A DNA stretch of 64,000 nucleotides from Dyella amyloliquefaciens (GCF_004296575.1 NZ_SAYT01000005.1:62001-126000), one strand, 5' to 3'; numbered from the stretch's first letter, positions 20,585 through 29,792 are shown. Notes: generated from the letters alone by a model not told the origin. Numbers and translations: made by a program.

Positions 20585-21612
20585 CCCCCTTCGCCTCCGC
20601 ACTGCTGGCCTGGTTCGACGACCACGGCCGCAAGGACCTGCCTTGGCAGCATCCACGCGATGCGTATCGCGTGTGGCTGTCCGAGGTGATGCTGCAGCAG
20701 ACGCAGGTGGTCACGGTGATCCCGTACTTCCAGCGTTTCGTAACGGCGCTGCCCACCTTGCGCGACCTGGCTGCCGCCGACGAGGACACCGTGCTCGCCT
20801 TGTGGTCCGGCCTTGGCTATTACCGCCGTGCGCGCTTCCTGCAACGCGCCGCGCAGATCTGCGTGGAGCAGCACGGCGGCGAACTGCCGCGCGACTTCGA
20901 TGCCCTGGCTGCCCTGCCCGGCATCGGCCGTTCGACGGCTGGCGCGATCCTCGCGCAGGCACACGGGCTGCGCTTCCCCATCCTCGACGGCAACGTGAAG
21001 CGCGTACTCACGCGCCACCTCGGCATCCACGGCCACCCGGGCCAGAGCGCCGTGGAAAAAGTGCTGTGGCAACACGCCGATGCGCTGACACCTGCAGAGC
21101 GCGCCGCCGATTACACGCAGGCCATCATGGACCTGGGGGCCACGCTCTGCGTGCGCACGCGCCCGCAATGCGATGCCTGCCCGCTCGCCACCGACTGCGT
21201 GGCGAAGCGCGACAATCTCACCGCGCAGTTGCCCAGCGCCAAGCCGAGCAAGGCGGTGCCCACGCGGGGCACGGTCATGCTGATCCTGCGCGACACGCAG
21301 GGGCGCGTGCTGCTCGAACGACGCGGCCCGCAGGGCGTGTGGTCAGGCCTGTGGAGCCTGCCGGAAGCGAGCGACCACGACGGCGCCTGGCGTTCCGCGC
21401 AGTCGTTCGCAAGCATCGATGACGCGCAGGCATTGCCTTCGTTCGTGCACGTCTTCAGCCACTACCGCCTGCAGGTCGAGCCATTGCTGTTCGACGAGGC
21501 GACAGCACACCCGCGCATCGCGGATAATCCCTCCCTGCGCTGGTGCGCCGCCGACGAGCGCGCGGCCCTTGGCCTGCCCGCCCCCGTGCGCAACCTGCTG
21601 CAGGATCTCTGA
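20581..21612 (+). CDS. mutY: Adenine DNA glycosylase
   Basis: 343 residues. The helix-hairpin-helix is [13 protein letters not shown], with the catalytic Asp in [11 protein letters not shown]. The 4Fe-4S motif is [17 protein letters not shown] (C-x6-C-x2-C-x5-C). A C-terminal Nudix-like domain (about 230-340) recognises 8-oxoguanine. MutY removes adenine opposite 8-oxoG. The neighbouring yggX is its usual partner. Confidence 0.97.
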   Translation: MTPFASALLAWFDDHGRKDLPWQHPRDAYRVWLSEVMLQQTQVVTVIPYFQRFVTALPTLRDLAAADEDTVLALWSGLGYYRRARFLQRAAQICVEQHGGELPRDFDALAALPGIGRSTAGAILAQAHGLRFPILDGNVKRVLTRHLGIHGHPGQSAVEKVLWQHADALTPAERAADYTQAIMDLGATLCVRTRPQCDACPLATDCVAKRDNLTAQLPSAKPSKAVPTRGTVMLILRDTQGRVLLERRGPQGVWSGLWSLPEASDHDGAWRSAQSFASIDDAQALPSFVHVFSHYRLQVEPLLFDEATAHPRIADNPSLRWCAADERAALGLPAPVRNLLQDL

Positions 21613-21632
21613 ACCTACATGAGCCGTATCGC

Positions 21633-21911
21633 ATGAGTCGTATCGTTCACTGCGCCAAGCTTGGCCGCGACGCCGAAGGCCTGGACTTCGCCCCCTGGCC
21701 CGGCCCGCTGGGCCAGCGCATCTACGCCGAAATCTCCAAGGAAGCGTGGCAGCAGTGGCTCGCCCACCAGACCATGCTGCTCAACGAATACCGCCTCAAC
21801 CCACTCGATCCCAAATCGCGCCAGTTCCTCAGCGCCGAAATGGAGAAATTCCTGTTCGGCGGCGGTGCCGACACGCCCCAGGGCTACGTCGCCCCCGACA
21901 CGGAGTCTTGA
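21633..21911 (+). CDS. yggX: YggX-family oxidative damage/Fe(II) trafficking protein
   Basis: 92 residues starting [19 protein letters not shown], which matches the family including the conserved Cys at position 7. It protects Fe-S proteins from oxidative damage and is a usual neighbour of mutY, itself an Fe-S enzyme. Upstream lies a near copy of the start region: ATGAGCCGTATCGC at 21619 and ATGAGTCGTATCG at 21633. The first gives only a five-codon peptide whose stop overlaps the real start (ATGA). Confidence 0.95.
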   Translation: MSRIVHCAKLGRDAEGLDFAPWPGPLGQRIYAEISKEAWQQWLAHQTMLLNEYRLNPLDPKSRQFLSAEMEKFLFGGGADTPQGYVAPDTES

Positions 21912-21977
21912 CGAAGCGCCCCGCTTCCGATTTAATGCACGGCTCCACGCAGCATCTTCGATGCGCGTAGACATTCT

Positions 21978-22053
21978 GGCCGGGTAGCTCAGTTGGTAGA
22001 GCAGGGGATTGAAAATCCCCGTGTCGGCGGTTCGATTCCGTCCCCGGCCACCA
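21978..22053 (+). tRNA. tRNA-Phe (GAA)
   Basis: A 76-base cloverleaf with acceptor stem GGCCGGG / CCCGGCC, D-arm GTAGCTCAGTTGGTAGAGC, a 5-bp anticodon stem with loop TTGAAAA and anticodon GAA (22011-22013), T-arm GGCGGTTCGATTCCGTC, and CCA encoded at 22051-22053. It stands alone, followed by its own terminator. Confidence 0.97.
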
Positions 22054-22061
22054 TCGATTTG

Positions 22062-22097
22062 AAAAGGGCTTTGCAGCGATGCAGGCCCTTTTCTTTT
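22062..22097 (+). terminator. Rho-independent terminator after tRNA-Phe
   Basis: Stem AAAAGGGC / GCCCTTTT around an inner TGCA pairing, ending in CTTTT. It starts 9 bases after the tRNA. Confidence 0.85.
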
Positions 22098-22497
22098 GCG
22101 GCGATTACGCAGTCCTTAGCTGCCTCGTGCCGGTGTAATCGAAATATCTCCGGCTGCGTCACGCGAAACACCGACGATCACCATACGGCGGTCATATACG
22201 GCATTGCTCCGGGCCTGCATCCACTGCGCAGGCCAGCTCGATGGCGAGGCCGAATTCCTCTTGGGGCGGATCAGTCATGCAAAGCGCCCTTCCCCTTCCT
22301 GCCTCCATGGTCGGCGACCAATAAAGGTTCAGACGATCTGCGGGCCCTGTCAGCCAACGAGCGATCAGGATGTCCAGATCGATCTCGCAACCGCCCCTGA
22401 TATAGCAGACTTGCTCCGCGCGATAGTAGCCTTGGGGGTAATCTGCTCAAATCGTGGCACACAAAAGCCTGTTATTAACGAACAAGGCGACATACAC
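22098..22497. other. Gene-free interval of lower GC after tRNA-Phe
   Basis: No gene is supported. The frame of the following membrane protein is open back to 22204, but that part reads as soluble, non-conserved sequence (CIHCAGQLDGEAEF...) and the membrane protein clearly begins later. No direct repeat of the tRNA 3' end was seen, so no attachment site can be claimed. Confidence 0.5.
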
Positions 22498-24171
22498 ATG
22501 AGGCAAGGCATTGGGGGGCGCAGTCTGGGGGCGTGGGCATGCATCTTCGTGCCCGTATTTGTCCTTGCGTTATTCGTTGCCCACTTCGCCAGATCGTTTC
22601 CCGTCTGGGAGACCTGGTTCTTCATGGGGACCTGGCAGAAACTGAGCCAGCACGAAAACTGGGTACCCGATCTTTTCATTGATCGATGGGGTCACATCTC
22701 TGCCTTGCCCAACCTGCTGAATATCGGCATCGATTCGATCTTCAATTTTGACCAGCGATTCGATATCTATTTTCTGTTTCTTGTCGCTATCGCCACGCTT
22801 CTGGTGACCGCAAGGTATTATTTCTATGACAACAAACTTCGGGTTGTCCTTGCACTCGCTTGCCTGTTTTTGACCCTGCGGGCAGCAGAGATATGGCTCG
22901 ACGGCTGGAATACCGCAATGGTGGTCCCACTATTCATGGCGGTAACAGTCGGGGCCTTGGTCAGTCACTGTCGACACGCATGGCAAATTGCGCTGGCAGC
23001 CGTTGTGCTCTTTCTTGGCATAAATGCCGGTGGTTATTGTCTCCCAGCATTAGCAGCGTCACCGATCATTCTTTGCTTGCGGGCCCGGCAGGGCGAGGTG
23101 GCCTGGCGCACGGTTGCCCTATGGCTGCTGGCCTGCGCCTTCGTAGGTGCTTACTACCTCATGGTAAGAGCAAGCTCTACTGTCCTTGACTTGCGCGACC
23201 ATCGGCCAGGCTCGGACTTTTTTTCATTGGTGTGGACGCTCATAGCGAGAAGTATTTATCCAGGTATCTGGGGCTCGGTCGCATTCGCGGCACTGATGAT
23301 CGCCCTACTTATGACGAAAGGTAAATTCCTCGCGACAGCTTCGAGCGGACCGGCAAATCACGCCAAGATCTATCTTGTCATCTACGCGCTTGTGCTGGCC
23401 GGACTGATTGCCAGTACACGCGCCCATCATGGACCGGCACCACTTCACGAACGCTACGTTCCCCTGCTTTGTCTCGGCCCAATGGCCCTGCTTGGATTGT
23501 GCGAAACGCACTACGCCGCCAATTCCAACCACGTGCGACGGAAATGGCTTTGTGGCTTCGCTGGTGGACTTAGCTGGGCATTTGTTCTGCTATCGATTGC
23601 TGGCAATGCAAATTATTGGTTCGCGTTCGCTTCTAGCGCACCGCAACTGCAAGAGCTTGACGACGCGTACTCGGAGTTTCCGCAATTAGCGACTCCGGGG
23701 ATGTTTTTGGGGAGAGCCTCCAATGACCCTGTTCTTGTAGCTACCGGGCTCGCGATCATGCGCGAGGCGCGCATCGGGCCTTATCGCGTGCACTCGTCGC
23801 CGACATTTGTCCAGCTGGAGCTATCTCGAAAATCGTCGAAGGTCGACCCCTCCATCGCGCTATCGCTTGATGGCCAGACCATGGACGCCGAAGGGAATTT
23901 GCAGGTGTTCGGCTGGTCGTTCGACCGCTCTGAAGGACACGCACCTCGCGTTATGATCCTTCGCCTGGGCGATTGTCGCGAACTTGCATTGGCGGGGTTA
24001 CCCCGCCCGGATGTTGCAGAGGCCTTGAAGACTCCCGCAGCGTTGCGCTCCGGCTGGCTTGCAACATTTCCCGCCGCGTGCGTCCAAGAAGGCGCCACCG
24101 AGATGCTCGTCACCTCATTTGCACGGGACTTCCAAAGATATTCCGAGGTCATTACACGGGCTGGAAAGTGA
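22498..24171 (+). CDS. Multi-pass membrane protein, possible surface-glycan function
   Basis: 557 residues. About ten membrane segments lie between residues 10 and 400 (for example ACIFVPVFVLALFVAHFA and IYFLFLVAIATLLV), with a motif-like WETWFF in the first loop. A C-terminal soluble domain of about 110 residues contains VFGWSFDR and LPRPDVAEALKTP. A similar GW-plus-RPDVA pattern occurs at the ends of some cell-surface glycan membrane enzymes; this link is from memory and tentative. Base composition and codon use are clearly less GC-rich than in the neighbours, and it sits next to a tRNA, so recent acquisition is likely. The start is the first ATG before the first membrane segment; the ribosome site is weak. 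Confidence 0.7.
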   Translation: MRQGIGGRSLGAWACIFVPVFVLALFVAHFARSFPVWETWFFMGTWQKLSQHENWVPDLFIDRWGHISALPNLLNIGIDSIFNFDQRFDIYFLFLVAIATLLVTARYYFYDNKLRVVLALACLFLTLRAAEIWLDGWNTAMVVPLFMAVTVGALVSHCRHAWQIALAAVVLFLGINAGGYCLPALAASPIILCLRARQGEVAWRTVALWLLACAFVGAYYLMVRASSTVLDLRDHRPGSDFFSLVWTLIARSIYPGIWGSVAFAALMIALLMTKGKFLATASSGPANHAKIYLVIYALVLAGLIASTRAHHGPAPLHERYVPLLCLGPMALLGLCETHYAANSNHVRRKWLCGFAGGLSWAFVLLSIAGNANYWFAFASSAPQLQELDDAYSEFPQLATPGMFLGRASNDPVLVATGLAIMREARIGPYRVHSSPTFVQLELSRKSSKVDPSIALSLDGQTMDAEGNLQVFGWSFDRSEGHAPRVMILRLGDCRELALAGLPRPDVAEALKTPAALRSGWLATFPAACVQEGATEMLVTSFARDFQRYSEVITRAGK

Positions 24172-24347
24172 GAAAATCGTGACAGATCGGCCAAGCCATG
24201 CGCCCGCCCGCGGCTCACAAGGATGGATGTGATTCACGAGATCACGCTCGCCGAGGCGAAGAGATTTTAAGCCAGTGGCCCCGCGGGTTGAGACTTCGAT
24301 TGCACACCGCTTCGCGCCGGGCCCACGCTGCGCCGACGCGATGCTCT

Positions 24348-24806
24348 TCAGGCGCCAACAGAGGAGTACAAGCGCTCTGGCAGGTGACCGCGGATCACGG
24401 ACGGGCTTTGCTGCACGAGGTTCTTGTCGATTTCGTGCGTGATGCGCTCTCGTGTTGCCACATCCAGGCGATCGCGCAGCGCGCCTAGGAAGGCTGGTGC
24501 CGCGACGAGTACCAGGGCATCGAACTTCCTGTCGCAGCGTGCCTTGTGCAGGAAGCGGCTCAGCTGGACAGCAAAATTGGTGGCTTCCTGCTCGGTGGCA
24601 GCGGTATCGGGATCTTCCGCATGGCGCCCGGCGCCATAGCTGTCGAAGGAGCGGCCGGGACGATCGGAAACGAGATCGTGTTCCTGCAATCGGCCTTCGG
24701 GATGGATGAAGGCGTCGAGTTCTTCGAGGGGACCCATGGGCTGGCTGGCCTGGAACAGGCGCGCCGCAGCGCGATTCGCAACCACGATCCATACGATTTT
24801 TTTCAT
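24348..24806 (-). CDS. Host-attachment (PF10116) family protein
   Basis: 152 residues starting MKKIVWIVVANRAAARLFQ, with DLVSDRPGRSFDS, a central segment rich in charged residues and LVLVAAPAFLGALRDRL and HEIDKNLV in the C-terminal half. This matches the family named after a plant-attachment protein; its fold is related to release factor eRF1 domains and its role in free-living bacteria is unclear. GGGAG lies 8 bases upstream of the ATG. It stands alone. Confidence 0.8.
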   Translation of the reverse strand: MKKIVWIVVANRAAARLFQASQPMGPLEELDAFIHPEGRLQEHDLVSDRPGRSFDSYGAGRHAEDPDTAATEQEATNFAVQLSRFLHKARCDRKFDALVLVAAPAFLGALRDRLDVATRERITHEIDKNLVQQSPSVIRGHLPERLYSSVGA

Positions 24807-24986
24807 CACGCGCTCCCAGGATGATGTCACCAGGAATGCCGCTGGGTGCGATGTCCAGCCTTCACAGGCAGGCACACTCCGTGTCGCGCAGATTCCGCGA
24901 GTGGCCGTCAAGCCAGCGTGAGCGATCGCCGACGCGCAACGAAGAAGACGGCCTCGAGTACATCTCGCCCGCCTCTGTCGCCAATG

Positions 24987-25655
24987 TTATGCCGCGGATG
25001 CCTTGCGCAACGGGAAGCGTTCCAGCACTTCAAAGGCCGCGCCCGATGCGCGCTCCACGCAGATCGAAAGTGCGTCGACACGTGCGACGGGCACGGCTGC
25101 AGCGCGTAGTGCCAGCCAACGCTGCAACGCGTGCTCCTCCTCGACGGTGGCAGGAGCGGACAAGGTCATGTGGAAACGGTAGCGTTCAAACACGTAGGGA
25201 TATCCGTAGCGCTGAAGATAGTGGGTTTCAATGGCGTCGAGTCCGCGGACGCGACGCTGAAATTCGGGTTCAACCAGGGGAGCACGGAGTACCTCGACGG
25301 CCTCAGTGCAGGCTGCAGCCATCAAGTTGACGGCGGCACACTCGCCCACCGGGCGCAACGCGAGGAAGCCACCCAGTCGACTCAAGCGCAGGGTGATCGT
25401 GCTTGGCGAGTACGACTGCGCCACGACGTTGATCGCGCGGCGCAGGTCGTCGTAGTCGGCATCGGGAGACAGCGTGAAAGGTGGGCGCACGGTGGCATGC
25501 CAGCCATAGCGCCTCACGTCGGACAGCAGTTCGTTCCACCGCGACGCCGGGATGCCGGGAATGCCGTTCGGCACCGCTTCGCCACCGAGCCAGTCGCGCC
25601 CCAACGCTCCCAGGGCACTGGCCGGCGCCGGACAGAAATAAATGGCGTAACGCAT
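24987..25655 (-). CDS. DUF1045 2H-phosphoesterase-like protein
   Basis: 222 residues. Two HxT motifs, WHATVRPPF (about residue 52) and FHMTLSAP (about residue 161), mark a 2H phosphoesterase fold. MRYAIYFCP and LGRDWLGGE at the start match the DUF1045 family, usually encoded with phosphonate (phn) genes. No phn gene is near, so the substrate is open; a phosphonate-derived cyclic phosphate is a family-based guess. The ATG at 25655 was chosen from the conserved N terminus. Confidence 0.8.
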   Translation of the reverse strand: MRYAIYFCPAPASALGALGRDWLGGEAVPNGIPGIPASRWNELLSDVRRYGWHATVRPPFTLSPDADYDDLRRAINVVAQSYSPSTITLRLSRLGGFLALRPVGECAAVNLMAAACTEAVEVLRAPLVEPEFQRRVRGLDAIETHYLQRYGYPYVFERYRFHMTLSAPATVEEEHALQRWLALRAAAVPVARVDALSICVERASGAAFEVLERFPLRKASAA

Positions 25656-26104
25656 CAGCCGCCCGCCGTCAGCACGTGCCACCCACCCTGCCAACCGACA
25701 GGCCGATGGTCGATCCGGTACTGCAAAACCGCATCACATTCCCCCTCACCCACTCCGGACCGACGTTGCTGCCCGTGCATCACCCGATGACGCCATGCGG
25801 CCGGAAAGCGCGACGTCCAAGTCGTCTAGATAACTAGACCAATGTGACAACACGTCGAACCGTGCCCCCTCAAGCACGGACTGTCCTTGATGCAGCCCCC
25901 GGCGGAAAGGCGCGTCGGCGCATCAACCAAAGACAGCATCCCGGCCAGACTGGCCTTCGCCGCACGTTCCGATGGACGACAGCGACCGACAGTTCAGCAT
26001 GGATGCGCCGGCGGTGACGCGATGCAGTGGGCAGATTGAAGGGCCGGACCACGGTGCCTGATGTCACGGCAGCATGGGCGGAATCCCGGGGGACGATTCG
26101 CGAG
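25656..26104. other. Gene-free interval with one operator-like palindrome
   Basis: No convincing gene on either strand. The only clear structure is the perfect palindrome GTCTAG-ATAA-CTAGAC at 25824-25839, listed separately. The interval lies upstream of the DUF1045 gene and downstream of the phasin gene, both on the minus strand. Confidence 0.55.
25824..25839. promoter_or_regulatory. Operator-like palindrome GTCTAG-N4-CTAGAC
   Basis: Perfect 6-bp arms around ATAA, in a local dip of GC content. It lies 169 bases upstream of the DUF1045 start. CTAG is rare in most proteobacterial DNA, and here it occurs twice. It could bind a dimeric regulator; no regulator gene is nearby. Confidence 0.35.
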
Positions 26105-26572
26105 CTACTTATCGCGCGGAGCACCCTTGCCTTCCGCCCAGGGCCAGAGTCGCCCCCATTGGGCCATGACGTCATTCCAGGGCGCGTTCGCCACATTGCC
26201 AAGATCGGACACGCCACCGAGCGCGCGCGCAGTGTCCTTCTGCCAGGTCTGGATCGCCTCCTGCAGTCCCTGGGCAAAGTGGGCCTGGACGCTGGCGGCG
26301 ATCTGGTTGGTCACGTCGGCATCGCCCAGTCTCTGTTGAAGCAGCCGCCCGAAGGTTTCAGCGGGCATGCTTGCCAATGCGGTCCAGTCCTGTGCCCTCA
26401 GCAATTGCTCCACCCGCGCCTGCGACTCGGCGATGCCATCGTCCATGGCGCGCGTGGAAAGCTCCAGCCATTTCTTCCAGTTCTCCATCACCAGCTTGTT
26501 GATGCGCAGCTGGAGTTCACTGTTGGCTTTGTAGAGGCTCAACGGCAGGTCGCCCTGGATGCTCATGGCCAT
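26105..26572 (-). CDS. Phasin-family protein
   Basis: 155 residues, predicted helical, with amphipathic segments (LYKANSELQLRINKLVMENWKKWLELSTRAMDD, given here as a region near residues 13-45). This is the pattern of phasins, which coat polyhydroxyalkanoate granules. The C-terminal part with WGRLWPWAEGKG is not diagnostic. No PHA synthase gene is in the window, so the granule link is inferred from the family. Confidence 0.75.
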   Translation of the reverse strand: MAMSIQGDLPLSLYKANSELQLRINKLVMENWKKWLELSTRAMDDGIAESQARVEQLLRAQDWTALASMPAETFGRLLQQRLGDADVTNQIAASVQAHFAQGLQEAIQTWQKDTARALGGVSDLGNVANAPWNDVMAQWGRLWPWAEGKGAPRDK

Positions 26573-26828
26573 GCTCTCGATGAAGTGGATGTTGAATGGA
26601 CCAGCACAACCGCGCCGCTTCCGCGGACCGTTTCGCGCAGCATGCTCGTATCGACCGCGGAGGCGCCAATGTCCGAAAAACTAGCGTTCAAACCGTGACG
26701 CGGATGTCACGGCCTCGCGAGGTCGCGCGCGTCAAGCGCGCAACGATTCAGCTCTCGGTCCGGTTGTGTTCACCGCATGTTGTTTCTGGCCGAACAACAC
26801 TCGAGATCCCCCACGAGGAGGCACGCCC

Positions 26829-27251
26829 ATGAAGAAGATCGCTTCATTGACCATTGCCTTGGCCCTGGGCGTATCCGGTACTGCCATGGCGCAGCAGGCC
26901 CTGACCGAACATCAGATCGAGAATTCGCTGGAGCAGCAGGGCTACACCAAGGTGCATGACCTCACCTTTCGCGATGGCGTTTGGAAGGCCAAAGCCCATA
27001 GCGCCGATGGCCAGCGCGTCAACGTGCGCGTGGATCCCCGCAGCGGCCAGGCCTTCCCCGACGAACGCGTTTCCCGCCTGAGCGAGCGCGATGTGCGGGC
27101 GGCGCTTTCCACCGAGGGCTACACGCACGTGCACGACGTGGACTTCAGCGACGGCATCTGGACCGCCAAGGCCGACAACACGGCGGGCGCCGGCGTGCGA
27201 CTGCAGGTGGATCCGGAAACGGGGCGAGTGATTGGAAGCGACCAGCGCTGA
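26829..27251 (+). CDS. Secreted protein with two PepSY-like repeats
   Basis: 140 residues. A signal peptide of about 21 residues ends at GTAMAQQ. The mature protein has two homologous repeats of about 55 residues: IENSLEQQGYTKVHDLTFRDG...VRVDPRSGQ and VRAALSTEGYTHVHDVDFSDG...LQVDPETGR. This is the PepSY-type pattern of small periplasmic proteins thought to inhibit proteases or bind envelope targets. AGGAGGC lies 8 bases upstream of the ATG. Confidence 0.85.
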   Translation: MKKIASLTIALALGVSGTAMAQQALTEHQIENSLEQQGYTKVHDLTFRDGVWKAKAHSADGQRVNVRVDPRSGQAFPDERVSRLSERDVRAALSTEGYTHVHDVDFSDGIWTAKADNTAGAGVRLQVDPETGRVIGSDQR

Positions 27252-27341
27252 GTGAAGCGCCTGGTTTCAGCCTTGGATACCGGCGGGCGCCGGTTGAGGC
27301 TTCGAGTACCGCCGTTGCGGCGGAACGGGTTATCCGATGAT

Positions 27342-27373
27342 CGTCAGGTGCGGCGCGTACGCCGCACCTGACG
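27342..27373. terminator. Perfect 14-bp hairpin between convergent genes
   Basis: CGTCAGGTGCGGCG-CGTA-CGCCGCACCTGACG. It lies between the PepSY gene (plus) and the HU gene (minus). There is no T-run on either side, so it may act as a weak or Rho-assisted terminator or as a protein site. It is not one of the REP-type repeats seen elsewhere. Confidence 0.55.
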
Positions 27374-27397
27374 ATTGATGCTATCGAACAGCTGCGA

Positions 27398-27796
27398 TCA
27401 GACCGCAGCGTCCTTCAGCTTCTTCAGCGCGCGGACCTTCAGCTTCACCGTGGCCGGCTTGGCAGCGAACCACTGCTCTTCCTTGGTGAAGGGATTGATG
27501 CCCTTGCGCTTCGGCTTGGCCGGCACGTTGACGGCGGTGATCTTAAGCAGGCCCGGCAGCGTGAAGTGGCCAGCGCCCTTCTTGTGCACCGAAGCCGTCA
27601 CTGCGCCTTCGAGAGAGGCGAGCACTGCGCGCACGTCCTTGGCGACTACACCGCTGGCTTCAGCGATGTGGGCAACCAGGCCCGACTTGCTCAGAGCTTC
27701 CTTGATCGGCTTGTGAACGACTGCCTTTGCGGCGGCCTTCGGAGCTGCCTTCGGAGCGGCCTTTTTCTTTGCTGCTGCTTTCTGCGCCTTCGCCAT
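27398..27796 (-). CDS. HU-like DNA-binding protein with Ala/Lys-rich N-terminal tail
   Basis: 132 residues. Residues 1-30 are almost only Ala, Lys and Pro (MAKAQKAAAKKKAAPKAAPK...), a histone H1-like tail. Residues about 32-125 form the HU/IHF fold, with GAGHFTLPGLLKITAVNVPAKPKRKGINPFT corresponding to the beta-arm region. Such tailed HU proteins are known from Xanthomonadales. It binds DNA non-specifically and compacts the nucleoid. The ATG at 27796 was chosen because the frame upstream has no HU similarity. Confidence 0.92.
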   Translation of the reverse strand: MAKAQKAAAKKKAAPKAAPKAAAKAVVHKPIKEALSKSGLVAHIAEASGVVAKDVRAVLASLEGAVTASVHKKGAGHFTLPGLLKITAVNVPAKPKRKGINPFTKEEQWFAAKPATVKLKVRALKKLKDAAV

Positions 27797-28086
27797 ACAT
27801 TTCCCCGTGGTCATCAAGATGATGTTGTTGAATGCCTCTCGGCATGCGGAATGTATGGCATGCCGGGGCACTACGCCAAGCTGCAAGACGGAAAAAATGC
27901 GGTTTTTTTGCCGCTTTGGCCTGACAGGGGTGAAGAAAGTCACGATCGCCCCCTTCCAAAGGCTGCTTTTCAGGGCTTTTTTCGCGTCTCCGGGACCCGT
28001 TCCACCCGTGCCGTTCCACGAGGCTATGGACCCGCGCCAGCGACGCTATCTACTATCGAGGCTCGTTTAGCCGCCAGGTCCTGTCC

Positions 28087-29739
28087 ATGAAGCGTTTGGC
28101 CTTATCCCTGCTCGCCCTGTCCGTGTCGTCGGCATTGTTCGCCGCGGCCGCCCCGACCATCGATCCGCACCGCTTGTCGGACGACGTCAAAACCCTCTCT
28201 TCCGACGCTTTCGAAGGCCGTGGCCCGGCCACCGCGGGCGAGACCAAGACCATCGACTACGTCATCGCCCAGTTCAAGGCGGCCGGCGTGCAGCCGGGTG
28301 GCGACCTCAAGAACGGCAAGCGCGAATGGACCCAGGCCGTGCCCCTGCTTCAGTCGGATATCGCCGGCACGCCGTCGCTGTCCTTCACGGTCAACGGGAA
28401 GACCGAGAACCTCACCCAGGGCAAGGAAATCGCCGTGCGCGCCGCGCTGGACGGCTCCAAGGCCGTATCGCTCAAGGATGCGCCGCTGGTGTTCATCGGC
28501 TACGGCGTGAAGGCACCCGAGCGTAACTGGGACGACTTCAAGGGCGTGGACCTCAAGGGCAAGATCGCCGTCGTGCTGATCAACGACCCGGACTTCGAAA
28601 CCGGCGTGGGCGACTTCGGCGGCAAGGCCATGACCTACTACGGCCGCTGGACCTACAAGTATGAAGAGGCTGCCCGCCAGGGCGCCGCCGGCATGCTGAT
28701 CGTCCACGAGACCGCGCCGGCTTCGTACGGTTGGGCCACCGTGGCCAACTCCAACACCAACACCCAGTTCGACGTGGTGCGCGACCATCCTTCCAGCGTG
28801 CATACGCCGGTGGAAGCATGGATCCAGCGCGACGTGGCGGTGGACCTGTTCAAGGCCGCCGGCCTGGATTTCGAGGCGCTCAAGAAGCAGGCGCAGACGC
28901 GCGAATTCAAGCCGGTGGTGCTGAAGGGCGAGAGCTTCTCGGCGAACTACAAGCTCAACTCCAAGGTCATCGTTTCGCACAACATCGTGGGCCGCATCGA
29001 CGGCAGCAAGCGCCCGGACGAGACCGTGATCTACAGCGCGCACTGGGACCACCTGGGCGTCGGCGCACCGGATGCCAACGGCGACAAGATCTACAACGGC
29101 GCGGTGGACAATGCCACCGGCACGGCCGCGCTGATCGAGCTGGCCCGCGCCTTCGCCAACGGACCCAAGCCTGAGCGTTCGGTGGTGTTCCTCAACGTCA
29201 CCGCCGAGGAAAAGGGCCTGCTGGGCTCGGAGTACTACGCCTCCAAGCCGCTCTATCCGCTGGCGACCACCGTGGCGGACATCAACATGGATGCGCTCGA
29301 TCCGCACGGCCCCTCGCGCAATTTCAGCATCTCCGGCAACGCCAAGCTCGACCTGCTCGATGAGCTGACCGATACCGCCAAGAAGTGGAGCATGACCTAC
29401 ACGGCCGATCCGAAGCCGGAAGCGGGCCACTTCTTCCGCTCTGATCACTTCTCCTTCGCCAAGCGCGGCGTGCCTGCGGTCTCGTTCGAGTCGGGCGACG
29501 ACTGGGTGGACGGTGGCGTGGCTGCCGGCAAGGCCGCGTCGGACGAATACGTGGCCAAGCACTACCACCAGCCGTCCGACGAGTGGCAGGCCAGTTGGCC
29601 GTTCACCGGCATGGCGCGCGACCTGCAGATCCTCTACACGCTGGGCAGCGATCTAGCCAACTCCGATACCTGGCCGAACTGGAGCAAGGATTCGGAATTC
29701 CGCGCCACCCGCGACGCCACGGCTTCGCAGCGCAAGTAA
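28087..29739 (+). CDS. M28-family zinc aminopeptidase, secreted
   Basis: 550 residues with a signal peptide (about 1-20, ALFAAAAP). The peptidase domain (about 300-530) contains the zinc-ligand motifs SAHWDHLGVG, GAVDNATGTAALIELA and NVTAEEKGLLGSE (the second Glu region holding the catalytic base), plus INMDAL and a late His ligand near FRSDHFSF. A protease-associated (PA) insert (about 115-260) precedes it. It likely removes N-terminal amino acids from peptides in the periplasm or outside the cell. A strong terminator follows. Confidence 0.95.
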   Translation: MKRLALSLLALSVSSALFAAAAPTIDPHRLSDDVKTLSSDAFEGRGPATAGETKTIDYVIAQFKAAGVQPGGDLKNGKREWTQAVPLLQSDIAGTPSLSFTVNGKTENLTQGKEIAVRAALDGSKAVSLKDAPLVFIGYGVKAPERNWDDFKGVDLKGKIAVVLINDPDFETGVGDFGGKAMTYYGRWTYKYEEAARQGAAGMLIVHETAPASYGWATVANSNTNTQFDVVRDHPSSVHTPVEAWIQRDVAVDLFKAAGLDFEALKKQAQTREFKPVVLKGESFSANYKLNSKVIVSHNIVGRIDGSKRPDETVIYSAHWDHLGVGAPDANGDKIYNGAVDNATGTAALIELARAFANGPKPERSVVFLNVTAEEKGLLGSEYYASKPLYPLATTVADINMDALDPHGPSRNFSISGNAKLDLLDELTDTAKKWSMTYTADPKPEAGHFFRSDHFSFAKRGVPAVSFESGDDWVDGGVAAGKAASDEYVAKHYHQPSDEWQASWPFTGMARDLQILYTLGSDLANSDTWPNWSKDSEFRATRDATASQRK

Positions 29740-29761
29740 TCAAAGCCGCACGTGAAAAGAG

Positions 29762-29792
29762 AACGGCCCGCAGTGATGCGGGCCGTTTTTTT
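29762..29792 (+). terminator. Rho-independent terminator of the M28 peptidase gene
   Basis: 10-bp stem AACGGCCCGC / GCGGGCCGTT, 6-base loop, followed by a run of T. It starts 22 bases after the stop. Confidence 0.92.

Noticed and set aside
22204..22497. N-terminal extension of the membrane protein
   Set aside because: The frame is open, but the first membrane segment starts right after the ATG at 22498, and the extension has no signal or recognisable domain.
21978..24347. Prophage or integrative island at tRNA-Phe
   Set aside because: No integrase and no repeat of the tRNA 3' end was found downstream. Only the composition shift and the location support acquisition.
28102..29568. A 488-codon open frame on the minus strand
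   Set aside because: It lies entirely opposite the M28 peptidase gene, whose zinc motifs prove the plus strand is coding.
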